64,000 bases of DNA, from assembly GCA_964402925.1 (NCBI GenBank), contig CAYOED010000006.1, forward strand, positions 1-64,000, given 5' to 3'. This DNA comes from Suilimivivens sp964402925. GTDB taxonomy: Bacteria > Bacillota > Clostridia > Lachnospirales > Lachnospiraceae. Below, one piece after another: positions 44,898-53,097 of the stretch; position 1 is the first letter of the stretch; each line of letters starts with the position of its first letter. Both the position numbers and the translations under genes were made by a program. Under the pieces are notes generated by a model. The model made no database searches and had not been told where the DNA came from. It saw only the letters and a list, made by a program, of their open reading frames with translations.

Positions 44898-45209
44898 TTA
44901 ATCAATCACTTCGCCTGTTGATTTTGCAAAACGTACTTTCTTGTCGTTTTCAAATTTGAAACCAACTCTTGTTGTCTGTCCCTTGTGGACATACATTACG
45001 TTTGAGATATCAATGGGCGCTTCTTTTTGAATAATTCCGCCATTCTGGTTCGCTGCTGAAGGTTTTGTATGTTTTGTAACCATGTTGGCGCCCTCTACGA
45101 TAACCTTGTGGTTTTTAGCGTCAACAGACATTACCTTTCCTTCTGTTCCTTTATCTTTGCCGGCGATTACTTTAACGGTATCGCCTTTTTTAATTTTTAA
45201 AGTTGCCAT
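44898..45209 (-). CDS. rplX: 50S ribosomal protein L24
   Basis: A 103-residue L24; the ATG at 45209 has GGAGG eight bases upstream. The KOW motif is KKGDTVKVIAGKDKGTEGKV, followed by the family pattern GANMVTKHTKPS. It initiates 50S assembly. Confidence 0.97.
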   Translation of the reverse strand: MATLKIKKGDTVKVIAGKDKGTEGKVMSVDAKNHKVIVEGANMVTKHTKPSAANQNGGIIQKEAPIDISNVMYVHKGQTTRVGFKFENDKKVRFAKSTGEVID

Positions 45210-45221
45210 GCTACGCACCTC

Positions 45222-45590
45222 CTATAATACTTCCGGAGCCAGAGAGACAATCTTCATGAACTGTTTTTCACGAAGTTCTCTTGCTACCGGTCCAAAAATA
45301 CGTGTTCCTCTGGGAGTCTTATCATCTTTAATGATAACAGCAGCATTTTCATCAAATTTAATATAAGAACCATCTTTACGACGTGCGCCCTTAACGGTAC
45401 GGACAACAACAGCCTTTACGACATCACCTTTTTTTACAACGCCGCCTGGTGTTGCATCTTTAACCGTAGCAACAATCACATCACCGATACTTGCATATCT
45501 TCTTGTGGATCCACCCATTACTCTGATGCAAAGGATTTCTTTTGCACCTGTATTGTCAGCGACTTTCAGTCTGCTTTCCTGTTGAATCAT
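45222..45590 (-). CDS. rplN: 50S ribosomal protein L14
   Basis: A 122-residue L14: MIQQESRLKVADNTGAKEILCIRVMGG, then VVRTVKGARRKDGSYIKFDENA and RGTRIFGPVARELRE. Highly conserved; normal length. Confidence 0.98.
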   Translation of the reverse strand: MIQQESRLKVADNTGAKEILCIRVMGGSTRRYASIGDVIVATVKDATPGGVVKKGDVVKAVVVRTVKGARRKDGSYIKFDENAAVIIKDDKTPRGTRIFGPVARELREKQFMKIVSLAPEVL

Positions 45591-45614
45591 GCCAATTCTC
45601 CTTCCAAAATATTC

Positions 45615-45872
45615 CTATTTAGCTTTTTCTACGATTTCTACAAGTCTCCATCTCTTATCTTTGGATAAAGGTCTTGTTTCCATCACTTTAACGGTATCAC
45701 CGATGCCGCACTCGTTGTTTTCGTCATGCGCTTTTAACTTGTAAGTATTCTTAACGACTTTTTTGTAAAGCGGATGTTTCACATGTTCTTCGATTGCAAC
45801 AACGATTGTTTTATCCATTTTATCACTGATAACTTTACCGGTACGTGTTTTTCTTAAATTTCTTTCTGCCAC
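45615..45872 (-). CDS. rpsQ: 30S ribosomal protein S17
   Basis: An 85-residue OB-fold S17: RKTRTGKVISDKMDKTIVVAIE, KHPLYKKVVKNTYKLKAHDE and GDTVKVMETRPLSKDKRWRLVEIVEKA. Normal position after rpmC. Confidence 0.98.
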   Translation of the reverse strand: MAERNLRKTRTGKVISDKMDKTIVVAIEEHVKHPLYKKVVKNTYKLKAHDENNECGIGDTVKVMETRPLSKDKRWRLVEIVEKAK

Positions 45873-45922
45873 GACTTTTTGTCTCCTTTCTTCGACATTC
45901 CTGCAACTTGATCTTTAAGGTC

Positions 45923-46129
45923 TTATGCCTCTTTCTGTTTCTGTGTAATCACTGTCTGAATTCTTGCGATATTTCTTCTGACTTCTTTAATTCTTGCGGT
46001 ATTATCCAGCTGATTCGTTGCATTCTGGAATCTCAAATTGAAAAGTTCTTTCTTAGCTGCCACTAAATCCTCAGCCAGCGCTGCAGCTGATTTTGCCTGT
46101 AAATCTTCTACATACTTGTTAGTTTTCAT
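45923..46129 (-). CDS. rpmC: 50S ribosomal protein L29
   Basis: A 68-residue helical hairpin protein. The true start is the ATG at 46129, giving MKTNKYVEDLQAKS; the longer frame upstream overlaps rplP. LFNLRFQNATNQLDNTARIKEVRRNIARI is the family core in this region. The start lies inside the 3' end of rplP (11-base overlap). Confidence 0.96.
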   Translation of the reverse strand: MKTNKYVEDLQAKSAAALAEDLVAAKKELFNLRFQNATNQLDNTARIKEVRRNIARIQTVITQKQKEA

Positions 46130-46556
46130 TTGATGCACCACCTTCCAAGTCTGCCTTAGAAACGATCTTGCATTTGCAAGGAAGCTTATGTGTTGCAAGA
46201 CGCAACGCTTCTTTAGCGATTTCTTCGGAAACTCCTGCGATTTCAAACATAACACGTCCGGGTTTAACAACTGCTACCCAGTACTCCAGTGTACCTTTAC
46301 CGGAACCCATACGTGTTTCTGCGGGTTTTGCTGTTACTGGTTTGTCAGGGAAAATCTTGATCCAGACTTTACCGCCACGCTTGATATAACGAGTCATAGC
46401 GACACGGGCTGCTTCAATCTGGTTTGATTTAATCCAACATGGCTCTAATGCAACAATACCGTATTCACCGTAAGTAATTGTGTTGCCGCGAGTTGCTTTT
46501 CCTCTCATGGTGCCACGGAACTGTTTACGACGTTTAACTCTTTTAGGCATTAACAT
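46119..46556 (-). CDS. rplP: 50S ribosomal protein L16
   Basis: A 145-residue L16: MPKRVKRRKQFRGTMRGKATRGN, RVAMTRYIKRGGKVWIKIFPDKP, and RMGSGKGTLEYWVAVVKPGRV. The first ATG overlaps the rpsC stop (TAATG) and has GGGAG nine bases upstream; the ATG two codons later is an alternative. Confidence 0.97.
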   Translation of the reverse strand: MLMPKRVKRRKQFRGTMRGKATRGNTITYGEYGIVALEPCWIKSNQIEAARVAMTRYIKRGGKVWIKIFPDKPVTAKPAETRMGSGKGTLEYWVAVVKPGRVMFEIAGVSEEIAKEALRLATHKLPCKCKIVSKADLEGGASNEN

Positions 46557-47227
46557 TATTTATCGCTCCCTTCCTGCACTGTCTTTTCTTCATTCTTCTT
46601 GGTAGGAAGTACTTCACCCTTGTAGATCCATACTTTTACACCTACTTTACCATAGGTTGTATCAGCTTCAGCGAATCCATATTCGATATCAGCACGGAGT
46701 GTCTGAAGAGGAATCGTACCTTCGCTGTAGAACTCTGTACGAGCCATATCCGCACCGCCAAGACGTCCGGAAACAGATGTCTTGATACCGAGTGCGCCTG
46801 CTTTCATGGTTCTTCCCATGCAGGACTTCATAGCACGTCTGAAGGAAACACGATTTTCAAGCTGCTGTGCGATATTTTCTGCAACAAGCTGTGCATCCTT
46901 GTCAGGTCTCTTGATTTCTTTAATGTCTACCAGTACTTTCTTTCCTGTCATCTTGGAAAGTTCTTTCTTGGTCACTTCGATTTCAGCACCGCCCTTACCG
47001 ATTACGACACCGGGCTTAGCTGTATAAATGATAACTTTTACTCTGTCGGAAGCTCTTTCGATTTCAATCTTGGAAACTCCGGCACTGTATAATTTCTTTT
47101 TCAGGAATTTTCTGATGTCATAGTCTTCTACAAGAAAATCAGAAAAATCTGCTTCTGCGTACCATTTAGAATCCCAATCCTTAATAATACCGACTCTTAA
47201 GCCGTGAGGATTAACTTTCTGTCCCAT
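46556..47227 (-). CDS. rpsC: 30S ribosomal protein S3
   Basis: A 223-residue S3 with an N-terminal KH domain (VIIYTAKPGVVIGKGGAEIE) and the C-terminal S3 domain (GIKTSVSGRLGGADMAR, then GKVGVKVWIYKGEVLP). It lines the mRNA entry tunnel. Confidence 0.98.
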   Translation of the reverse strand: MGQKVNPHGLRVGIIKDWDSKWYAEADFSDFLVEDYDIRKFLKKKLYSAGVSKIEIERASDRVKVIIYTAKPGVVIGKGGAEIEVTKKELSKMTGKKVLVDIKEIKRPDKDAQLVAENIAQQLENRVSFRRAMKSCMGRTMKAGALGIKTSVSGRLGGADMARTEFYSEGTIPLQTLRADIEYGFAEADTTYGKVGVKVWIYKGEVLPTKKNEEKTVQEGSDK

Positions 47228-47242
47228 AAAATTTCTCTCCTC

Positions 47243-47647
47243 CTATCTTTCATCCAGCACAATTGTAATGTGGCTCATTCTCTTTTCGATTCTGTAAGCT
47301 CTTCCCTGTGCTCTCGGTCTTACTCTTTTCATTGTAGGTCCTTTGTTTGCATAACATTCTGCAACGTAAAGGTGCTCCGGATTCGGATACTTTGTAGGGT
47401 CCTGGCTGTACAAATATTCAGCATTTGCACGGGCAGACTCTAATAATTTCTTGATGATGCTGGAAGCATATCTGGGATTGTATTCAAGAATACCCAGTGC
47501 AGTTTCCACATCTTTGCCTCTGATGGCATCTAATACGAAACATGCTTTCTGAACAGACACTCTTGCGTAAGATAACTTAGCTGAAGGTCTTGTATCTTTC
47601 TGCGCATTTCTCTCTCTTTTAATTTGGGATCTATGTCCTTTTGCCAT
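47243..47647 (-). CDS. rplV: 50S ribosomal protein L22
   Basis: A 134-residue L22: AKLSYARVSVQKACFVLDAIRGKDV, and the beta-hairpin loop with GPTMKRVRPRAQGRAYRI that reaches the exit tunnel, a macrolide-relevant site. The sequence looks wild type. Confidence 0.98.
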   Translation of the reverse strand: MAKGHRSQIKRERNAQKDTRPSAKLSYARVSVQKACFVLDAIRGKDVETALGILEYNPRYASSIIKKLLESARANAEYLYSQDPTKYPNPEHLYVAECYANKGPTMKRVRPRAQGRAYRIEKRMSHITIVLDER

Positions 47648-47658
47648 GATGAAACCTC

Positions 47659-47940
47659 CTATCTTACTTTAGACTTCTTTTCGTCTTTTCCGTGTCCTCT
47701 ATAAGTTCTGGTTGCAACAAATTCACCTAATTTATGTCCAACCATATCCTCTGTCACATATACAGGCACATGTTTTCTTCCGTCATGCACTGCAAATGTG
47801 TGTCCCACAAAAGAGGGGAAGATTGTGGAACGACGGGACCAGGTCTTAATAACCTGCTTCTGTCCTGCTGCATTCATTGCATCTACTTTTTTAAGCAGAC
47901 TTGCATCTGCAAAAGGTCCTTTTTTCAGTGATCTAGCCAT
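47659..47940 (-). CDS. rpsS: 30S ribosomal protein S19
   Basis: A 93-residue S19: ARSLKKGPFADASLLKKV, IKTWSRRSTIFPSFVGHTFAVHDGRKHVPVYV, and GEFVATRTYRGH. It pairs with S13 in the 30S head. Confidence 0.98.
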   Translation of the reverse strand: MARSLKKGPFADASLLKKVDAMNAAGQKQVIKTWSRRSTIFPSFVGHTFAVHDGRKHVPVYVTEDMVGHKLGEFVATRTYRGHGKDEKKSKVR

Positions 47941-47959
47941 TTTCTTCTCTCCTCCTTAA

Positions 47960-48802
47960 TTATTTGATGGCTCTGCCGTCTCTTCTTCTTACGATCAACT
48001 TATTAGAAGCTTTTTTCTTCTTACGCGTCTTAAGTCCGAGAGCAGGCTTGCCCCAAGGTGTGCAGGGACCGGGACGTCCGATACCGGTCTTTCCTTCACC
48101 ACCGCCGTGAGGATGGTCGTTCGGGTTCATAACAGAACCACGTACTGTAGGGCGGATACCCATATGGCGCTTACGTCCTGCTTTACCAATCTTAATCAGG
48201 CTGTGATCAACATTACCTACAACACCAACTGTTGCACGGCAGTTAATCGGCACCATTCTCATTTCGCCTGAAGGAAGACGAAGTGTTGCATATTTTCCTT
48301 CTTTTGCCATCAACTGCGCACTGTTTCCAGCGGAACGTACCAGCTGACCGCCCTTACCGGGATATAATTCAACGTTGTGTACCTGTGTACCAACGGGAAT
48401 TGCTGCTAAAGGAAGGCAATTGCCGATTCTCACTTCGGCTTCGGATCCGTTCATGACCTTCATGCCGTCTTTTAATCCTTCGGGAGCAATGATATATGCC
48501 TTTTCCCCGTCTGCATAACAGATTAGTGCAATGTTTGCAGTTCTGTTAGGATCATATTCGATTCCGATTACTGTTGCAGGAATTCCATCCTTATTTCTCT
48601 TGAAATCTACAATTCTGTATTTTCTCTTGGAACCGCCTCCGCGGTGTCTTACTGTGATTTTACCCTGATTATTACGACCTGAATTCTTCTTCAATGAAGT
48701 AACAAGTGATTTCTCCGGTGTTGTCTTTGTGATTTCCGAGAAATCAGAACCGGTCATATTTCTTCTGGAAGGTGTATATGGGTTATATGTCTTAATTCCC
48801 AT
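47960..48802 (-). CDS. rplB: 50S ribosomal protein L2
   Basis: A 280-residue L2; the start MGIKTYNPYTPSRR has AAGGAG eight bases upstream. The conserved HRGGGSKRKYRIVDFKRN and the C-terminal SVMNPNDHPHGGGEGK, containing the His important for peptidyl transfer, are present. Confidence 0.98.
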   Translation of the reverse strand: MGIKTYNPYTPSRRNMTGSDFSEITKTTPEKSLVTSLKKNSGRNNQGKITVRHRGGGSKRKYRIVDFKRNKDGIPATVIGIEYDPNRTANIALICYADGEKAYIIAPEGLKDGMKVMNGSEAEVRIGNCLPLAAIPVGTQVHNVELYPGKGGQLVRSAGNSAQLMAKEGKYATLRLPSGEMRMVPINCRATVGVVGNVDHSLIKIGKAGRKRHMGIRPTVRGSVMNPNDHPHGGGEGKTGIGRPGPCTPWGKPALGLKTRKKKKASNKLIVRRRDGRAIK

Positions 48803-48863
48803 GACTCTTTCTCCTTTCAAGTCCCATTTCATATCGCACTTTTTTGTGCATAGTTTCTATCTT

Positions 48864-49163
48864 TTAGAGCCCAGCAAAAATTTCAATTTCCTTGCTGTCT
48901 TCTGTCAGCCACACGATTGCCTTTTTGGTCTTTGCAGTCTTACCGTATGTCATGCCGCGTCTTTTGGTCTTTCCATCCATGTTCATGGTGTTGACCTTGG
49001 CAACCTTTGTTCCTTCGAACATCTTTTCAACTGCTTCTTTGATCATCGTCTTATTTGCTTCGGGATGAACCAAAAAAGTATATTTCTTTTCGCTCATACC
49101 AGCCATACTCTTTTCAGTAATAACCGGTTTAAGGATTACGTCATAATATTGAATTGCTGCCAT
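48864..49163 (-). CDS. rplW: 50S ribosomal protein L23
   Basis: A 99-residue L23 at the tunnel exit: YYDVILKPVITEKSM, YTFLVHPEANKTMIKEAVEKMF and MDGKTKRRGMTYGKT. It overlaps the rplD stop by one base. Confidence 0.98.
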   Translation of the reverse strand: MAAIQYYDVILKPVITEKSMAGMSEKKYTFLVHPEANKTMIKEAVEKMFEGTKVAKVNTMNMDGKTKRRGMTYGKTAKTKKAIVWLTEDSKEIEIFAGL

Positions 49164-49783
49164 TATGCATACACCTCCTCAATCTTCGCTACGGCATCCT
49201 TGGTGAGAACCAGTGTGTCACCTTTAAGGATATCGTAAACATTCATTGTGTTAACCTGTGCTGTATCAACAGTGGGAAGGTTTCTTGCAGATAAAACAAT
49301 TTTTTCATCAGCGTCAGCGATTACAACCAGTGCCTTGTTTACTTTCAGATTGTCCATCACTGCTTTGAACTTCTTGGTCTTGATTTCATCAAACTTAAGT
49401 TCATCTACTACGATCAGCTTTCCATCCTGTACTCTGCTTGTGAGAACGGATTTAAGCGCTGCTCTCTTTTCTTTCTTATTTAATTTGAATGAATAGTCTC
49501 TTGGAACGGGTGCAAATACAACACCGCCGCCTTTCCACTGGGGAGCTCTTGTTGAACCCTGTCTTGCGTGACCGGTTCCTTTCTGTCTCCAAGGTTTTCT
49601 ACCGCCGCCGGAAACTTCAGAACGTGTTTTTGCCTTCTGTGTTCCCTGACGCTTATTAGCAAGATGCTGCACAACTGCCATGTGTACCAGGTGTTCGTTA
49701 ACTGAAACCCCGAATACCGCATCGTTTAATTCCATTGTGCCGACTTCTTTGCCTTCCATATTATAAACAGATACGTTTGCCAT
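49163..49783 (-). CDS. rplD: 50S ribosomal protein L4
   Basis: A 206-residue L4. GGGRKPWRQKGTGHARQGSTRAPQW is the tunnel loop, and the C-terminal domain starts at LTSRVQDGKLIVVDEL. In many bacteria L4 is the autogenous regulator of the S10 operon, which fits the long leader before rpsJ here. Confidence 0.98.
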   Translation of the reverse strand: MANVSVYNMEGKEVGTMELNDAVFGVSVNEHLVHMAVVQHLANKRQGTQKAKTRSEVSGGGRKPWRQKGTGHARQGSTRAPQWKGGGVVFAPVPRDYSFKLNKKEKRAALKSVLTSRVQDGKLIVVDELKFDEIKTKKFKAVMDNLKVNKALVVIADADEKIVLSARNLPTVDTAQVNTMNVYDILKGDTLVLTKDAVAKIEEVYA

Positions 49784-49811
49784 CTGAATGGTCCTCCTTT
49801 CATCAATCAGC

Positions 49812-50495
49812 TTAAGCCATAGCCTTAACAGTTTCTTTGATTGTAACTAAGGCTTTCTTCGGTCCGGGTACTGCACCCTTTACAAGAAGCAAATTCTTTT
49901 CAGCATCTACTCTTACAACTTCAAGGTTCTGCACTGTAACCTTCACGCAGCCCATGTGGCCAGGCATTCCTTTGCCCTTAAATACACGGCTCGGTGAAGA
50001 GCAGGCGCCATTGGAACCTTGATGACGATGGAATTTGGAACCATGCGCCATGGGACCTCTGTGCTGACCGTGTCTCTTGATTGCGCCCTGGAATCCTTTA
50101 CCTTTGGAAATCGCAGATGCATCAATCTTATCGCCAGCCTCAAACATATCCACTTTGATTTCACTTCCAAGTGTATATTCCTCGGCATTATCAAACTTGA
50201 ACTCTCTGACATATCTCTTGCAGGAAACACCTGCCTTATCGAAATGCCCCTTCAGAGCCTTGTTAACGCCATGTCTGTGAATGACTTCTTTCTTTCCGCT
50301 CTTGTCCTTGTTTACAATTCTTTCCTTCTTGTCAACAAAGCCAACCTGTACTGCGCTGTAACCATCATTTTCAACTGTCTTGATCTGTGTTACCACACAG
50401 GGTCCAGCCTGAAGTACAGTTACAGGAATCAAGCTGCCATCCTCACCAAAAATCTGAGTCATTCCGATTTTGGTAGCTAAAATACCTTTTTTCAT
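49812..50495 (-). CDS. rplC: 50S ribosomal protein L3
   Basis: A 227-residue L3: KKGILATKIGMTQIFGEDG at the start, and KGKGFQGAIKRHGQHRGPMAHGSKFHR in the loop approaching the peptidyl-transferase centre. Normal length with a short insertion near residues 65-85. Confidence 0.98.
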   Translation of the reverse strand: MKKGILATKIGMTQIFGEDGSLIPVTVLQAGPCVVTQIKTVENDGYSAVQVGFVDKKERIVNKDKSGKKEVIHRHGVNKALKGHFDKAGVSCKRYVREFKFDNAEEYTLGSEIKVDMFEAGDKIDASAISKGKGFQGAIKRHGQHRGPMAHGSKFHRHQGSNGACSSPSRVFKGKGMPGHMGCVKVTVQNLEVVRVDAEKNLLLVKGAVPGPKKALVTIKETVKAMA

Positions 50496-50557
50496 TTCTT
50501 TACCTCCATTTGCTTCTACAGCGGGCCTCTATCGGGCCATTCTAGTGTAATGGTTTC

Positions 50558-50875
50558 TTACTTGTTTTTCATCTTGATATCAATATACACACCGGCAGGC
50601 ATCTCTAATCTCTGCAGAGCATCTACCGTCTTAGGTGTAGGTGTGATGATATCGATCAGTCTCTTGTGAGTTCTCTGTTCGAACTGTTCTCTGGAATCTT
50701 TGTACTTGTGAACCGCTCTTAAGATTGTAACAACTTCCTTCTTAGTGGGAAGGGGTACCGGTCCGCTTACCTGTGATCCATTCTTCTTGACTGTTTCGAT
50801 GATTTTTTTGGCAGATGCATCAACCAGCTGATGATCATAAGCCTTGAGTGTGATTCTCATTACTTGACTTGCCAT
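50558..50875 (-). CDS. rpsJ: 30S ribosomal protein S10
   Basis: A 105-residue S10: RITLKAYDHQLVDASAKKIIET, GPVPLPTKKEVVTILR, and FEQRTHKRLIDIITP. It is the first gene of the S10-spc-alpha run. GGAGG precedes the ATG. Confidence 0.98.
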   Translation of the reverse strand: MASQVMRITLKAYDHQLVDASAKKIIETVKKNGSQVSGPVPLPTKKEVVTILRAVHKYKDSREQFEQRTHKRLIDIITPTPKTVDALQRLEMPAGVYIDIKMKNK

Positions 50876-51179
50876 AAAAAAAGTCGCCTCCTTTTCGCAC
50901 TTTTAAATGAATTAAGTACGACAAGCGGTGACTGTACACTCTCCCGTGCGTGTCCTGCCTCTCTTTAAAGTTAAGCACAGATTTCTCTGCGCACTTTAAG
51001 GGGCACGCTTAACGCCCGTGTTTCTGTCTTATTCGACAGACGATATGTTTGTACAGTGACTTGCCGTCAGGTTCTTAGGTCTGGCAGTTGCCAGCCTCTT
51101 GACATTCGCTCCACGGAAAACCTGCAGTGCCTTTCGGCAAAGCAGCAACCTCACGCTTCATCGCTATCATGCCACAGCA
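50876..51179 (-). ncRNA. leader RNA of the S10 operon (putative autoregulatory)
   Basis: About 300 transcribed bases between the promoter and rpsJ with no open frame. Many stems are visible, for instance CTGTC/GACAG near 51026-51039 and a long-range pair GTGACTGTAC/GTACAGTGAC (50928-50937 / 51053-51062, one mismatch). Position fits an L4-responsive S10 leader, but the consensus structure was not checked. Confidence 0.5.
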
Positions 51180-51185
51180 ATTGAT

Positions 51186-51214
51186 AGTATACATGATGTT
51201 TTCGAATCATGCAA
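51186..51214 (-). promoter_or_regulatory. S10-spc-alpha operon promoter
   Basis: Minus strand: TTGCAT (51209-51214), 17 bases, TATACT (51186-51191). An A/T-rich run directly upstream (TTTGAAATTTTTTTTGATG on plus) resembles an UP element. It is the only strong promoter seen ahead of rpsJ. Confidence 0.85.
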
Positions 51215-51249
51215 GGGGTTTTTGAAATTTTTTTTGATGTTTTGAAATG

Positions 51250-51346
51250 AGCGGGGGGATGGGGTTCAGATAGGGGGAGGGACGTGAGAGGATTTGGGGC
51301 GGGGAGGCGGGGCGTTAGGGGCAAAGCGCAACTCCCCCGCTCTCAC
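51250..51346. other. G-rich tract with G-quadruplex motif and flanking dyad
   Basis: On the plus strand four GGGG runs are separated by 1, 4 and 5 bases (51296-51321), and another set GGGGGG-GGGG-GGGGG-GGG lies at 51253-51280. A GTGAGAG/CTCTCAC dyad (51284-51290 / 51340-51346) brackets the first set and abuts the putP stop. No gene is present; it may separate putP transcription from the ribosomal promoter. Confidence 0.6.
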
Positions 51347-52897
51347 CTACTCCTCATCGAAGTTGATTTTCTTCTGTAGGACATCCTCAAACTCCTCTAT
51401 CATTTCAGCAGAGGGCGCAGGTGTTACCAAGCTTACGATTATAATAGCCAATACGCTTACTGCAAATCCTACTGCCAATGAGTAAAGTCCCGTAAAGCTT
51501 CCCAAAGTCTGTCCCTGAACAAGGGGGATGTAATCCCATATGATTACAGTGAGGGCTCCTGATGCGATACCTGCAACTGCTCCAGAGAAGTTGGTGCGTT
51601 TCCAGTAAAGGGAAAGAAGCACTGTGGGACCAAAAGCAGCTCCAAGACCTGCCCACGCATTAGATACAAGTCCCATGATAGAACTGTTGGGATCAAGAGC
51701 AATCAGATATGCAAGAACCGCAATGACAAGTACGGTAATACGGCTGATTCTGAACACTGTCTTTTCAGATGCATCTTTCTTGATAATTCCTTTGAATATA
51801 TCCTCCGCCACGCTGGATGCACTGACAAGAAGCTGTGAATCCGCCGTGGACATGATCGCGGCCAGAATACCGCACAGGAAAATTCCCGCGATAATCGGAA
51901 GTCTTACATCTTCCGTAAATAGTTTGATGATCATGTTGATAAATACCTTTTCTTCTTCTCCGCCGGTAAGAACGGTAGGATAAAGGTAAGCACGTCCTAC
52001 CACACCGATCACCCAGGCAAGCACCAAAGAAAGGAATACCCAGACGATAGCAATCCCTTTGGATTTATTTAACTCTTTTTCATTCTTAACTGCCATAAAG
52101 CGTACCAGAATATGAGGCATACCGCAATAGCCCAGTCCCCATGCAAGCCCTGATATAATATCTACTGCACGGTAGGTTTCACCGCCATTGCTGAATAAGC
52201 TTAAGAAAGCCTGCGAACCGCCGGCTACGCCGCTCATTTCTATATTAGAAAGGACACTGCCAGCACCAATAATGCCAAGTGCCACAAGCGGAACTGCCAA
52301 AAGTGCTACAAGCATGAGCGTTCCCTGAATAAAATCGGTAGTACACACTGCCATGAATCCGCCCAGGAACGTATAGACCAATATGACGATTGCTCCAATG
52401 GTCAGGGCAATCTTATAATCCACACCAAATACCGAATTGAACAATTTGCCGCCTGCTGCCAGCGCTGACGCTGTATATACCAGGAAAAATATTACGATTG
52501 TTATCGATGAAATAAAAAGCAGAATTCTCTTTTTATCATGAAATCTGTTTTCAAAGTAGGTCGGAAGGGTCAGCGCGTTATTTGCGCGGATCGTATATCT
52601 GCGAAGACGTCCCGCAATAAAAAGCCAGTTGAACACCGTTCCTATAAACAGTCCGATTGCAATCCATGCCTGTCCTGTTCCTAACGCATAAATAGAACCC
52701 GGAAGTCCCATCAGAAGCCATCCGCTCATATCCGAAGCCTGTGCAGATAAAGCTGCCACCCATCCACCAAGCTTTCTGCCACCGAGGAAATAATCCTCCG
52801 TACTGCTATTTTTCTTTGCATACATTGCCCCTACTCCAACCATGAGCAGGAGATAAAGGGCAAATGCAACAATAATCCATCCTATTGAATCACTCAT
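51347..52897 (-). CDS. putP: sodium/proline symporter
   Basis: A 516-residue SSS-family symporter with about 13 membrane segments, importing proline with Na+. Typical sequence: STEDYFLGGRKLGGWVAALSAQASDMSGWLLMG is the TM2 Na+/proline region, here seen in order around residues 28-60. GGAGG lies before the ATG at 52897. The motif ADSQLLVSASSVAEDI near residue 340 is also diagnostic. proB at 58 kb shares the proline theme but is not linked. Confidence 0.93.
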   Translation of the reverse strand: MSDSIGWIIVAFALYLLLMVGVGAMYAKKNSSTEDYFLGGRKLGGWVAALSAQASDMSGWLLMGLPGSIYALGTGQAWIAIGLFIGTVFNWLFIAGRLRRYTIRANNALTLPTYFENRFHDKKRILLFISSITIVIFFLVYTASALAAGGKLFNSVFGVDYKIALTIGAIVILVYTFLGGFMAVCTTDFIQGTLMLVALLAVPLVALGIIGAGSVLSNIEMSGVAGGSQAFLSLFSNGGETYRAVDIISGLAWGLGYCGMPHILVRFMAVKNEKELNKSKGIAIVWVFLSLVLAWVIGVVGRAYLYPTVLTGGEEEKVFINMIIKLFTEDVRLPIIAGIFLCGILAAIMSTADSQLLVSASSVAEDIFKGIIKKDASEKTVFRISRITVLVIAVLAYLIALDPNSSIMGLVSNAWAGLGAAFGPTVLLSLYWKRTNFSGAVAGIASGALTVIIWDYIPLVQGQTLGSFTGLYSLAVGFAVSVLAIIIVSLVTPAPSAEMIEEFEDVLQKKINFDEE

Positions 52898-52963
52898 TTT
52901 TCTCCTCCGTTCCAATGCGCATTTCCATTCTCTTTGCTCTGCTGCTTAGCGCATTTCTTATAT

Positions 52964-52992
52964 ACTATATATGAGCAGCCCTTATCAGTCAA
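52964..52992 (-). promoter_or_regulatory. putP promoter
   Basis: Minus strand: TTGACT (52987-52992), a 17-base spacer, TATAGT (52964-52969), 67 bases before the putP start. Confidence 0.8.
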
Positions 52993-53065
52993 CCCAAAAT
53001 TTGCCACGACACTGTATAGCCAAAAACAAATGCATCATACCAAGATACATCTTCCTATAAAATCA

Positions 53066-53093
53066 GGAAAGGGTGTAGATTCACACCCTTCCC
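53066..53093. terminator. hairpin after the GGDEF gene
   Basis: GGAAAGGGTGT (53066-53076) pairs with ACACCCTTCCC (53083-53093), one mismatch, loop AGATTC. The T-run is better on the plus strand, but the position directly after the minus-strand GGDEF stop suggests it ends that transcript. Confidence 0.65.
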
Positions 53094-53097
53094 TTTT

